DNA from: Gymnogyps californianus
Lineage: Eukaryota; Chordata; Aves; Accipitriformes; Cathartidae
Length of the DNA stretch: 64,000 bases
Assembly (NCBI RefSeq): GCF_018139145.2
Contig: NC_059471.1
Coordinates: forward strand, 214,911,494 to 214,975,493
Direction of reading: 5' to 3'
In this document: positions 48,590 to 60,700 of the stretch, in pieces
Numbering within the stretch: the first letter of the stretch is position 1
Layout: every line of letters starts with the position of its first letter
Translations under genes and position numbers: made by a program
The notes under the pieces: generated by a model
Databases searched by the model: none
The model's input: only the letters and a program-made list of their open reading frames with translations
What the model was told of the DNA's origin: nothing

Positions 48590-48745
48590 GTAACAGGTTG
48601 CCCAGAGAGGTTGTGCAGTCTCCATCCTTGGAGGTTTTCAAGACCCAGCTGAATAAAGCCGGTTCGGATCTCATAATCATCCTTATGTTAAGCAGCAGGT
48701 TGGACCACTCCTTTCCAGTCTGAATTATTCTATGAGTTTGTGATT
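48590..48745 (+). mobile_element. CR1 3' end fragment
   Basis: GGTTGCCCAGAGAGGTTGTG and TCCATCCTTGGAGGTTTTCA match the CR1 region just before the 3' end; AGGTTGGACCACTCCTTTCC and a decayed ATTCTATGA tail follow. It points rightward. Confidence 0.88.
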
Positions 48746-49342
48746 ATTTCTATGGTTTTGTTACTTGCTATAACTCTCCAGAGAGCAGAGACCAAGGAAA
48801 GGACTTGGCATCCAAGCTTGCTCTGGATTACTGACCGAGTGCTCTGATCATTGGGGAAATGTGCAAAAGGAGTTCTCCTCCTCCTCCTCCTCCATTAGTG
48901 GTTTAGCTCAGAAAGGGCACGAGTATTGTAAAATGCAAGTGGATAGTGGCACGTGCTGTGTTCCCTGAATCAGCCACCTGCTCAGCCTCACCTCAGTGAA
49001 TTTCCTATTGCCTCATTCCAGGTGACACCTTGTTCTCCATAGAGGAGCAGCATGTCAGATGTCCACATAAGACCTGTTAGGTCAATGGAGAGAGCTGGAT
49101 ATTTCCCTTGAACCCTTTGAATCACTCTAGGAATACCCTGCATTCTTGCTAGTGACCACATGGAGAGCCCGAACGCTTAAGATGGCTGTCCTAAAATATC
49201 CTGTCAGATTATCTTACCCAGGCATCTAAAAGGTGTAGGCCACCTAAATAGTCCCCCCATTTCTGATCCTCAGCCTACATCCAACATAGTAATACTGATC
49301 TTACACAATCCAACACCCTAGTGCAAGCCCAACTGTTATGAT

Positions 49343-49807
49343 TTCACAGAATCACAGAATGGTTGAGGTTGGAAGGGACCTCTGGAGGTCATCTTGTCCA
49401 ACTGGCTACTCAAGCAGGGCCATCTAGATCCAGTTGCCCAGGACTATGTCTAGATGGCTTTTGAATATCTCCAAGGAGGGAGACTCCACAACCCCCATGG
49501 GCAACCTGTGCCAGTGCTCAGGCACCCTCACAGTAAAAAAGAGTTTCCTGATGTTCAGAGGGAACCTCCTGTGCTTCAGTTTGTGCCCATTGCCTCTGGT
49601 CCTGTCACTGGGCACCACTGAACAGAGCCTGGCTCCGTTGTCTTTGCACCCTCCCTTCAGGTATTTATAAATATTGATAATACTCCCCTGAGCCTTCTCT
49701 TCTCCAGGCTGAACAGTCCCAGCTCTCTCAGCCTTTCCTCATATGTGAGATGCTCCAGTCCCTTCATCATCTTCGTGGCCCTTCTCTGGACTGTCTCCAG
49801 TATGTCC
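49343..49807 (-). mobile_element. CR1 LINE, 5'-truncated
   Basis: About 465 bp in minus orientation, from the tail (plus-strand ATCACAGAATGGTTGAGGTT) to CCTTCTCTGGACTGTCTCCA. A 64-codon minus frame (49,618-49,424) keeps CR1 C-terminal residues, such as GNGHKLKHRRFPLNIRKLFF and VPEHWHRLP. Confidence 0.93.
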
Positions 49808-52800
49808 GTGGTCTTTAGGATGGATTCAGGTCTCCTTACGGAATTGCTGGTCTCCAGTTATGGGATGTATTACCCAAGCTGGTGATTTCACATAATGTAA
49901 AGGTTGCTCTTGTGAGGAGTATCACAAAATCTCACCTAGACTGTGCAATGGATTGCCAACTTTTAAACAGAAGTTCAACTTCTTTTCCATGTTACAACCT
50001 TTTGTGCTGGGACATGTTCTGATCTGTTTTTCCTATGGCTTTCTTCCTGTGGGGGGAATGTGCAGTATCATTGGCCCTAAAGTATGTCCAAATAAATAGC
50101 ATTGAGGTGAATTTTTGAAGCTAAGATGAAGCTGTGATATTCAGAATCTGTTGAATGAAGGACTGTTGGTTTGGAGTAGTCCTAGAGGACTTGGAGAGTC
50201 CTGGAGAACTTACACATCAACCCTTCAAGATTGTCTCTGCCACAGAGGTGCTTGATGCAAACAGGGACAGCTATATTGGAACACCCTCATCCTTGACGTT
50301 GGGAATGGACCAGTCTGGTCTAAATGGTGCTACTCTGCTTTAGGATTCAGGCCTTCAGCAAGCCCCAGGCAGCGTTTTCCAGCTGTTTAGCAATGACACT
50401 TCCCAGACCAGAGTAGGACTGTATATATTGGCTATACGGACATATAAGATCAGGCAAGGTGTCTTATACAATTATAGTGTAATTCAGCTCAACCAATTTT
50501 AGCTATCTAACACTGAGATGCCCAGTAAGTTTTCAAGCATGGGCTATGGCCAGGAGGTGAATCATCTCTAGAAGACAGTCCATGGAACAGCACTTTCTTA
50601 ATTTACTGCGACACTTTCCATATTCCACCTTATGTCCCAGGAGTTATTTTTGTTCATAGTTTTAATTTTATAAAAAAGTTTGTGTGCCTTGAGCATTTTG
50701 GTAACTCTACAATTCACAACATACTGCTGTAGTAAGAAACAGAGAGCTGTGTGTTTATTCAAAGTATGCCATCTCATGCAAGAGAGAAAAACTTTTATCA
50801 TCTTGTATGTTATAAAACAACCCAATGACTGGAAGTTAAGACAAGATTAAGGACAAGGACCGATTATTCTGCATTTTTCTAGGTAGGATTTCTTGCCTCT
50901 TCCTTTGGAGGTATTATCCTGATTATCGGAAAAGGGCCTGATACTGAACTACATCGATGGGTAATCTAGCCCAGCCAGTCAACTGCTGTATTTCTTAAGA
51001 AAAAGCACTGTAGCCAGAGATAGAGTACCCTAAAGTCCTTAATGATCTGGTCCCACGGCATTATGGGAGGCAAATGAAGAAAATGGAATGCTGAGCTTTC
51101 ATCTTTTTAAATATGAAAATGTTCACCATGTCTCTTGTTTTCCCTTCTACACTCTTCCCAATTTATGTAAAACCAAGACCTTAACCATAAGCAAGCAAGG
51201 GCCAGGTGTGGACATCGTCCATCCTTCTGTTCCTGAAAAACAAGGAAGATATCAGAAAAAAAACCCCAACCTGCTCTTCAGGTAACAGCCTTGTAAACAG
51301 CATTATCTCCACCGTCAGAGCAGACCACATGCACGTAAAAGGATGTGTTATCAAAAATATCTATAATGGTGACCTTAAAAAAGTACAAGAAGTGCTAATG
51401 AATTTCTTGTTATTTTAGAAAGGGACTTTCTTCTCTGTTGGTACGGAGAGCTTCCTGAAGCAAAAACAAATGAAGCTCTTCTCTCTTTCTTTTTAAATAT
51501 AAGTTAGAAAACTTTTCAACTAAGCTTCTGTTCAGTTGTTTTCTAGCTATTCAGAATTAGGAGGTGATGCTCCAAATGAAGACTTTTAAAGTACTGTCTT
51601 TGTTCAAAGACTGCATGACATTAAGCAGAAGAACATAGAGACATCTCTGCAGTTACAATCAAGATTGTTATCAAAAATTTATTGTTACCAACAGCTTACA
51701 GGTATTGGGCAGGGGGGAAGGCAAGGAAGTGACTTCTCCAGGCCACATTTGGAGTTAGTGGAAGAGCCAAAATTACGATGAGGTGCTCTTAGCCTTCTCC
51801 TCTGGGCTCATCCTTCTGATGCTTGTTGCCTTCAGCGGCAGGTCCTTCTCATGAAGCTCTCCCTCTCTTAGCTCACCTCGTTTCTCAGTTACATTTCTTG
51901 GTTACGATTTCTTATTTTCAAGCCCCGTGTTGAAGCTGGATGTTGCTTGGATGGAGCCTTCCAAGGGCAGAGCCAGGCTGTCCCACCACGTGGATCTCGT
52001 GGTAATGCTCGTGGCGATGAGTCAGTACCAGCAGTTCTGCTCTGACAATGTCACTTTTCGGGGAGCATGAGAAGCTGAGGTTTGGCTGTGCATGGCCGTT
52101 TGGGATGCCACAGCAACCAGAGTGCAAATCCAATTGCTTTACAACAGGTGCAGTTACCTCCTCCCTCCTGAAACCCAAAGGAGAATTTTTTCTTCTCAGT
52201 TTCTCCTGCTAAAAATTATTCCGTATGTTAACGCTAACTGGCACTGCTGGCCACACTGAGCCACAGTTAGAAGAGGGTGCTGGTTTTGTGCCGAGGTGAA
52301 GCAAGCTATATCCTTGGTACTTGTCTAGTTTCACCATGTTTTCTTCTCTCCCCTCCCTGTATGGTTGATTTAGCAAAGCTCTAGGGCAGTGCCTATTGAA
52401 GACACAGCAGAAAGACTCCAAGTCTGGACTCTGTCAGACTGCAAAACTTGATAAGGTGAAAAAAGGAGCAAGCTATACATAACAATGTCTGGGCCAAGAA
52501 CTGGGAAAGAAACCATTCATTTTAATGTCTTCATGCAAATCTTTAGTTTCTCAATCTTCTTAATTCCACTTAAGAGAGATGATACTGATATGATCATCTT
52601 GGTGGATATGGTTTGAACACTAAACAGTCAAGCAGGTAGATACTATCCTTCTAGTATACTTTATATTTTCATATTATCCTTTATCTGTTCTTTCTATAGT
52701 ATCTGAGCTGCACATATCTGGCATGGCATCTGGAGTACTTTCCTCTTCTAACTTTAAATGAGCTGACAAAACACTCCAAATTGAGGAGGCTCAGTGTCTG

Positions 52801-55800
52801 GCTTTTATTAGTCACATCAAATATTTCGGGTTTTCCACTTGCTTACCATGAAAACAGCTAATGAGATTATTTTTTGTTGAGTGCTACTCTTTGTATCAAG
52901 CAGGTAACAGATGCAATGGAGACAGTCATGAGGGCATCTGAGCAAGGGGCAGTTAGAGTCTGACGGATACGAAGTAAATCAGCCCTGGGAAATCTTGTCC
53001 TCTCTTCACTGCTTCAACACAAGTGACATCAGCCTCTGTGTAACATGAGGCCATGTGAAACCACCCCCCCAAATCCTCACTTTCAGAGCCTTCTTTCTTC
53101 TACTTTGAAAATAAAATTTTTTTTGAATAATTTCCTATATTAGAAGAAAACTACAGTTGCAAGTCAAACTCTCCAGATGAGGAAATGTTGATTTCTGGGA
53201 ATTAGAAATAAAGAAATTTAGGAGCTTGGAGCATGCACCTTAGGACAGAGCCTTTAATTATAAGATTGTTTAATACTTTCTTCATAGGACCCTATTCTCC
53301 TATACGGCTGTCTGTGGTTATCAACATGCAGTGATCAAAATAGACAGGACTTCAGAAGGGCTGAACTGTGATAATCAGAGGTATCAATAGAGAAGAGAGT
53401 GCGTGTATGTCCAGACGAGATATAAAAGATCCCGTATGTTGCTTTTCCGTCCGATTTCTTGCCTGCAGTAAGTGTTGCCGTACCCTTTCGAAGCACGAGA
53501 CCGCCCCACACATGATGGGATTCTGCTGGATGAAAGTGGTCTCCAGCAAAGTTTGCACATTTCTTGTGCAGTTGGGAAATGCAATCAGATTCAAAGCCAA
53601 TTGCACTCGCTGTCCGAGCTCGGAGTCTTGTGGTGAGGACGCTTTTTCAGCACTGAATGCTCTCTAGTTACAGTAAGCTTTGTCCTGGCCTCGGGGAGAA
53701 AATTTGAGGCCATTTGCCCCACATGAGTGAGTCCTCTGCAACCTCCAAAGCCAACCACGAGGCAGTTCCCTTGGCTGGATGGATGCAGGTGATGAAATAG
53801 GGTCTGGCTGTAAAGTGTGGACAGTTCAATTTATGAGGGTCAGAGGAGAACTTCCTCGGGGTAAGCGTACTTCTGGTGAACAGCCTGATAAATAGCTGCT
53901 GTTTTTTTTGAAGAACAGCTACAGGGCATGAAATGTGAACTGCTTTATGGAAATAACTCCTGCACTCCATTAGCATGTTTTACAGTCAGCTTGATCCTGT
54001 CTAGGTCACCTTTCTCCTTCCTTTTCCTCCCAAGCACTGGAGAGGCACTGACCATTGGAGGCCCTGAACAGCCCAAGTGTTAGGACTGGTGTGGACATCT
54101 TGGACCCTTCAATACTACAGATTTGCCAGCTGCAGTTCATTGCTTTCACCTTTAATTGCATTCACCTTCAAGAGTGAAGTTGCCCAGTGCTCAGCCCCAA
54201 AACCCGCCGTGCTCCAGTATTTATAACCTGTGCACAACACCACAAGAGCCAGAGAGATGGTGGGGTTGGTGATAGGGTCTGGTTCCAGGACTGTTCACAG
54301 ATGTCCTAGCTCATCTGAGCGAAGGGGATAAATCTGATGGTAGGGATGTTATTTTTGCCAAGGTCCTTAAGCACTGGGAGGCAGTTACAGACACCAAGAC
54401 AACGCAGGGCAATTTTCACTGCTAATTACAGGAGGTGGAGTTTGTTTGCGACAGTTGAAAACCAGGTGGGAGGTTTGGTGGGTATCCACAGACCGAATGT
54501 GATATCTGCAGCATTTGGGTGTTCGGCTTGTTTGTAGCCAGTGTGGAGAAGCAGACAATTCTGTGGTGGAGTTCGTCTCACTCCAATGCAGACATTTAAA
54601 ATAGGTCATCTGAGCTGCTCCTACTCCTCTCTGTTGACTGCGACGGCAGACGGGTGACTAGCTCAAAAGTCTGCGTCTACACCAACATCTAATATTAAGT
54701 GAGAAAAGGTGAAAACCACCTTGTTGATCCCAGAGTGTTTTCTTGTCTGGCAGTCAAGCTTCTCTCTAGAGAAAGGGATGGAGTGCTCTGAAATCCTCAA
54801 CAGGCCTGTTGGGTTACTCAGAGCTTTGCACCTCAAACATCCATCATCTCGTGGTCATTTGCTAATCCGAAGGTCTCCATCCCAACCCCACCCTTCTCCA
54901 CTGCACAAATAGTGCTCGGTCCATGAAAACAGTACTAGGGTAACAGCAACAAAATGGGTCACAGAAATCTAACCCGATGGAAAAGATACCCGCCAGTTAG
55001 CTTTTTATTTAATATTTCACCCATAAGTTTCTCTCTTCAGATGTCCAGCTCTGTTGACTAGCATCAGTGCTCCCTTGTTAGCCAGAGCAATGCTTAATTG
55101 CCCCATTTTAGATTGCCTTCATCTACAATCCCTTGAATGCTGGTGTCACTGCAGTATTTGAGGACGGCTGAATGTGCATTAGAAAAACACCCTACAGAGA
55201 AAATCCTAGAGCAACCACAGGAAATTATGATTTTAAAATCATGTCCCGAATCATGAGGTCTGACTTTCGTAACATAAGCTCAGCCTGAGTTACTCCGGCA
55301 ATAATTTGAAGGATTGCTCTTGATACTGTAAGAAGAGGCTTGGGGACTCATCGAAAAGATGTAAAGAACTCCTGAGCCTCATTAGGAGCAAAAAACCAAG
55401 GCATGAACCCTTATTCTGCAGTGAATAAAAGGGTCAGCTTTAATAATGTATGCTCAAGGAGGAAAAACTCATTTTCTGTTTCTTTAGCCTGGCTGATGCA
55501 AAATGCATCCTAACCTTTCTACATTCAGCTTTTCATTTTCTCACTCTGTACTTCCTTCCTGAGGACCACACCAATTTTCTCACTCACACTAACATTTCTT
55601 GGTTAGTGGTTAGACTTAGAAACCTCCAAGTTACTCTAGCTGAAGAACTTTTCTAAATATTTCCTACCACTACTATTTGCATTTAGAAGTACTTCTTTTT
55701 GCACTTCTGTAAGGAATCCTCAAAATCTGTACAGTTCAGAAGTTTTTTTCACTCCCAGGGAAAAGGCTCTAGATTAAGATCATCTAAGAACTGAAATGCA

Positions 55801-56441
55801 ACTGTTTACATTTTTTTCTGTGGCATAGTGTTTAGCCCCAGTTCTTGGAACATCTACAACAGCTTCCTATGAGGTGGTAAATTCAGAGCTGACTCAACAA
55901 AATTCATACAGCTGAGATTAACCGTGCCTTCACTGAACTAAAGGAAGGCACTGAGCTGTGCCTTGTTAAGCAGAAGCATCTAACCCACTCATAAAACTAA
56001 AGAAGATGTAGACAGCTGCCTTATGACATGCAGCAGAAAGATTTCTAATGGTGGTCTTCAACCATGGGAAGTTCACTTGGTAATATAAGGGCCAAAGGTG
56101 GGATGGGAGTAGTATAATGTAACAGTCTGTGCTTTAAAACTTGCTGGAGGTCAGGTTCGTCTCCTCTGATTTTAGATGCCTATTATACAGGGTATCTATG
56201 TGTGAGTTTATCATCTAGATCCTCTTTATTTTCAACAGGGAAAAACCAATACTTACAAGGCACGTTCCATCTGACCTATTTAAAACATCTTTTCTAAGAT
56301 ACAGCCCTGCCCTAGTTGAGCCTACTTGTCTTCACTGACGGTAAAAGGAGTCTAGCCAGCCAGCTCAGGTGTTTGTCTCCCATGTGAGTCTCCAAAGGTG
56401 TTATAACTCCCACCTTTGGTGTCTAGTTATCAGATAGGGAA
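49808..56441. other. Intergenic stretch, no assigned gene
   Basis: No known gene is recognised over 6.6 kb of mostly AT-rich DNA. Two patches are denser in open frames and CpG: minus strand 51,788-52,421 and both strands of 53,390-53,667. Neither could be assigned to a family. A (CTC)n run lies just left of this stretch at about 48,878. Confidence 0.5.
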
Positions 56442-57036
56442 CGTCGTGGTTTAACCCCAGCCAGCAGCCAAGCACCACGCAGCCGCTCCCTCACTCCCCG
56501 CCCCGCTCCCAGTGGGATGGGGAGGAGAATCGGGAAAGAAGGTAGAACTCATGGGTTGAGATAAGAAGGGTTTAATAACTAAAGTATGATACTAACAATA
56601 ATAATAATGAAATATTATAATAATAATACTAATAGTAATGAAAAGGAATATAACAAAAAAAGAAGGGGGGTGGGGAAGGAAAGAAACCAGTGATGCACAA
56701 TGCAGTTGCACCCGCTGACTGATGCCCGAGCAGCGATCTGCCCCTCCCGGCCAACTCCCCCCAGCTTATATACTGGGCATGATGCTCCATGGTACGGAAT
56801 ATCCCTTTGGCTAGTTCGGGTCAGCTGTCCTGGCCGTGCTCCCTCCCAGCTTCTTGTGCCACCTGCTTGCTGGCAGAGCATGGGAAACTGAAAATCCTTG
56901 ACTTAAGATAAGCGCTATTTAGCAACAGCTAAAACATCAGTGTGTTATCAACATCATTCTCACACTAAATCCAAAACACCGCACTGTACCAGCTACTGAG
57001 AAGAAAATTAACTCTATCCCAGCCGAAACCAGGACA
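56442..57036 (-). mobile_element. Solo LTR C, ERVL-like
   Basis: A 595-bp relative of LTRs A and B, flanked by a perfect 5-bp duplication GGGAA (56,437-56,441 and 57,037-57,041). The terminal CA of the minus-strand LTR has changed to CG. The TATA-type motif is altered (plus-strand GCTTATATACTGG, near 56,765). No internal retroviral sequence is attached. Confidence 0.92.
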
Positions 57037-57429
57037 GGGAAGAAAGCCTTCTTGGTTAGACAAAGGCAGATATTACATATCCAATGTCCAAGATGGATAT
57101 AATGAAGAGTTTTGTCTGACTTTTACAGCAACAATTCCATTATGTTACGCAAAATGTGCATTTGTTCATTTAGTCTTAGACCCCAGTACGGTCACAGACT
57201 GCTTTAAAACTGAAGGCGAAGCTCTTTCTCTGGGCTAAAGAAGGTATAATTGGTACAAAAATCAGTCAGACTCTGAGACTGCCCAGAGAGGTGGGTTAGA
57301 TGACAATAAGAGCTAATGATAATGCAGAAGGGCTTTCTCTGACTATAAATTATAGGGTTAGAGCACTGGTTGCAGCTTGCTGGGCTGTGAGTCTAGAAAG
57401 TGAGGAGGAAGAGCACAATCCTTATCAGA

Positions 57430-58320
57430 CCCTAGACTCTAGTGCTGGAAGAAAACTTGAGGGGTCATCTAGTCCATGCCTAGGCACAATCAGCTCCACC
57501 TCTATCACTGCTGAAGACTGTTATCTTGTCCCCTTCTCCATCATCATTCCTCAGACACTCTCAAGTTATTCAGTCTTTCCTTTTAGGAACGTTTTCTAGA
57601 GCCCCTTGTCATTCTCATTGCTTTCCTCTGAACTGTCTTCTCCTGGTCCATGTTTTTCTTAATGTGTAGTGCCTGCAACTGGGCACAGCATCCTATCCAT
57701 GGCTCTATTGTCACAGCATAAAACAAGGGATTGCTTTGCACGTGTTATACATTTCAGAATTAGATTTACATTTTCAATGTGTGACATCGTCATTGCCAAT
57801 TTGTCTTCTGCATGTAAGCCCTAGTTCGTTTTCAGAAGAACAGCTATCATCTGATCAGTGATGCCACTACTCTATTTCACAGGCTGTTTTATTCTGCCTA
57901 CATATAATACTTGCACTTATTCTTTAAACTGCATCCTAATTTTTTTGTCCAGTGTATTGAGGTCACTTTGAATTTCCTTCCTGCCCTCTAACATATGCAT
58001 AGTCTCTCCTGGCTTAGTATCTTCTGCAAATGCAGTAAAGATTGTCTATATTTGTCATCCAGATAACTTGAAAATACTGAATAGCCTAAGTCCCACATTA
58101 TAACCTGGGGAACACCTTTCAATACATCCTTCTTTTCTGACAGTTAATCGGTGCCACTCAATATGCTCTTCCATTTGACACAGTTTTGAACCATTTGCAG
58201 GGCACTTTCTTTTCAGGGATTTTCCAATCAATTTTGTACTCGCCCTGTAATTCAACTAGGTTATATTTCCCTGACTTGACAGATAGTTTAAAAATTCTTA
58301 CTAAAGTCAAGCAAAGCGAC
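57430..58320 (-). mobile_element. Ancient CR1-like LINE relic
   Basis: Nearly 900 bp reads, in minus orientation, as the 3' half of an old CR1-type ORF2: TTGCTTTCCTCTGAACTGTC, GCAACTGGGCACAGCATCC, AGTATCTTCTGCAAATGCAG, ATAACCTGGGGAACACCTTT. It is much more diverged than the copies at 31 and 49 kb and has many indels. No intact frame remains. Confidence 0.75.
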
Positions 58321-58959
58321 AGAGTGTCTTGGGTAAGGAGGTCACTACAGAGGCTGTCTTAAGACTTGTGCACTTTACAGGATTAACTATAACTCGATGG
58401 TAGTAAAAAGGAGAAGGGAAGGAACAAATATGATCACACAATAACATACTTCATTTATCAATTTATTTTAAGGTCCTGAAATTTTTCTGCTCAGGCCAGA
58501 GGAATGATGATTGCAAATAAGAATATCTATAGAAGAAAGTTATCTGTACTATGCAGCTGTATTTTCGTGGGGAAGTATTAAAGAACCTAATCTAGGCATC
58601 GCTGTGTTAATGAAGTTGTGGCAGTACTCACTACATGGAAACTAAATATATCAAGAGTTTTTCATGTAAGCGGAAGCTCAGCCAGACACTAAGTCTGAGG
58701 AGAATAAGTTCAAAAATTAAGTCTCCTCCAGATCTGCTCATTAGACACTGTTTTATTTTAATAACAATGCGCTTAGTGTTTGATTCCCACAGGGAAATAC
58801 TAGGGGATGTTTTGGCTGTTGCTGCATACTAACCTGATGATTTTGGAGAACAGCACCAACAGCCAAAAAAGTCAACGCAAAGCTGGGTGTCGTCACTGGG
58901 AATGGGACAGAGAAGATAATTTTGCTGCCACATAAAACCTTGGTGGCCTACATGTGGGG

Positions 58960-59315
58960 TAGCTGGTGCCATTGTGGTCTCTGCATCTCAAAAAAGATGT
59001 AGTGGAATTGGAGAAAGTCCAGAGAAGGACAACTAAAATAATCATGGGGATGGAGCAGTTGCCTTACAAGGAGAGACAGCAAAGGTCTAGGACTGTACAA
59101 CATGGAGAGAGGGAGGATGTGGGTAGGTTAACTCTATCATGAGGTGAGGGATATGGTGAATGCAGACCATTAGCCACCAAATCCCAGAATAACAGAACTA
59201 GGAGACATTTAGTAGAACATCAGTTTAAAACAGATAAAAGGAGTTCTTTGTTTGCACAATGGGTCCTTTAGCTTGCGGCCAGAGGAGGTTGTGGAGGCCA
59301 ATAGTATTGGCAGGT
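58960..59315 (+). mobile_element. Old CR1, left part (split by LTR D)
   Basis: TCTCAAAAAAGATGTAGTGG, GTCCAGAGAAGGACAACTAA and GGTTGTGGAGGCCAATAGTA follow the order of old CR1 ORF2 C-terminal sequence. It stops at CAGGT, where LTR D is inserted, and resumes at 59,904. Confidence 0.85.
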
Positions 59316-59903
59316 TATCGTGGTTTAACCCCAGCCAGCAACTAAGCACCACACAGCCACTCGCTCACTCCCCCCACAGCGGGATGGGGGGGGACAGAAT
59401 TGGAAGGGTAAAAGTGAGAAAAATCGTGGGTTCAGATAAAAACAGTTTAATAACTGAAATATTATAATAATAGTAATAATAATGAAGTCAGGAAAAGGAA
59501 AATAACAAAGAGAGAGAAATAAGCCCCAAGAAAGACAAATGATGCAAATGAAAGCGATTGCTCACCACCAACTGACCGATGCCCAGCCAGTCCTCGAGCA
59601 GCGGCCTCCCTGCCAACCTCCCCCCTAGTTTTATTGCTGAGCATGACGTCCTATGGTATGGAATATCCCTTTGGTCGGTCAGGCTCCTCTGTCCCGGCTG
59701 TGTCCCCTCCCAACTCCTTGTGCACCCCCAGCCTCCTCGCTGGTGGGGTGGGGTGAGACACAGAAAAGGCCTTGACTCTGTGCCAGCACTGCTCAGCAGT
59801 AACGAAAACATCCCTGTATTCACTGTTTTCCGCACAAATCCAAAACAGAGCCCCATCCTAGCTACTATGAAGAAAATTATCTATCCCAACCAAAACCAGC
59901 ACA
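59316..59903 (-). mobile_element. Solo LTR D, ERVL-like, diverged subfamily
   Basis: A 588-bp member of the same family with perfect flanking duplication CAGGT (59,311-59,315 and 59,904-59,908). The region corresponding to U3 differs clearly from A-C around 59,690-59,830, and the TATA motif is degraded (plus-strand GTTTTATTGCTG), so it is a different or older subfamily. Confidence 0.9.
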
Positions 59904-60130
59904 CAGGTTCAAACGGGGATGACACCATTGATGGACAGCAGATAAAAGGCACGGCAGAGAGCAGCCTTTAATGCAAAAGCTGTGGACACCTGGAGAAATG
60001 ATGGGATTGGAAGTAGCCTGATTCAAGTGCTCTCCTGGACTAGCATCTCCTGCTGCCATTGCTGGAGGCAAGAGGCTTGGATAGAGGCACTATTGCCCTG
60101 ATCCAGCAAGGCTGTTCTCATGTTTCTTGT
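59904..60130 (+). mobile_element. Old CR1, right part with 3' end
   Basis: Continues the element at 58,960-59,315 after LTR D: CAGGTTCAAACGGGGATG, then GCCCTGATCCAGCAAGGCTG and a tail TTCTCATGTTTCTTG resembling the TTCTTATG tail of old CR1 subfamilies. Confidence 0.85.
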
Positions 60131-60589
60131 ACTAATTTGTATAAACCTTTAGGTTTAGGAGCTTGCACTCACTGGCCTGGGAGGGTGGCTGGTTTTTGTG
60201 TTTTGTTCTTTTCGCACAGAAAGGTATTTAGGGACGCCGCATCGCACTGGGGTCTTCATACTAGTCTGTTCTTGCATACACAGCTCAGAGCTGTTTGTCC
60301 AACAGCAAGTTTGATTCAAAGCATTTTGTGTTTCAGAAAACCAGGGAATTTCTTATATCTCTGTGGATGTGAACTAAAGGCCCATATACTTAATTTGATA
60401 GCAGTAAGCCATAGTATAACAAATATTCACGGAGAAAGCTATGTGAGAAGTATGATAAACACAGAGGAAGGAGAGCTGTAGATTCTTGCTCTCCACTTTG
60501 GACTGGAGGGTGAAACCCTTCTGGTACCTGCTGAGGGGTAGGAACACACCAGGTACCTTTCAATGCACACATCTCCTCCAACTTTTGAG

Positions 60590-60700
60590 ATGGAGCATCA
60601 TCAGTTGATAAAGGACATAAAGTGATTTGTTTGATGGATTTAGCCCAACACTGAATACTGGACCCTCGAGGTCCCTTTCAGTTTTATGGTCCTCAGGTAT
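60590..60700 (+). mobile_element. CR1 3' end remnant
   Basis: ACTGGACCCTCGAGGTCCCT and TTCAGTTTTATGGTCC match the CR1 3' terminus with a decayed tail. Left boundary is uncertain. Confidence 0.65.

Noticed and set aside
50930..51000. Possible CR1 3' remnant (GATGGGTAATCTAGCCCAGC)
   Set aside because: Similarity is weak and the tail repeat is missing; not enough to call.
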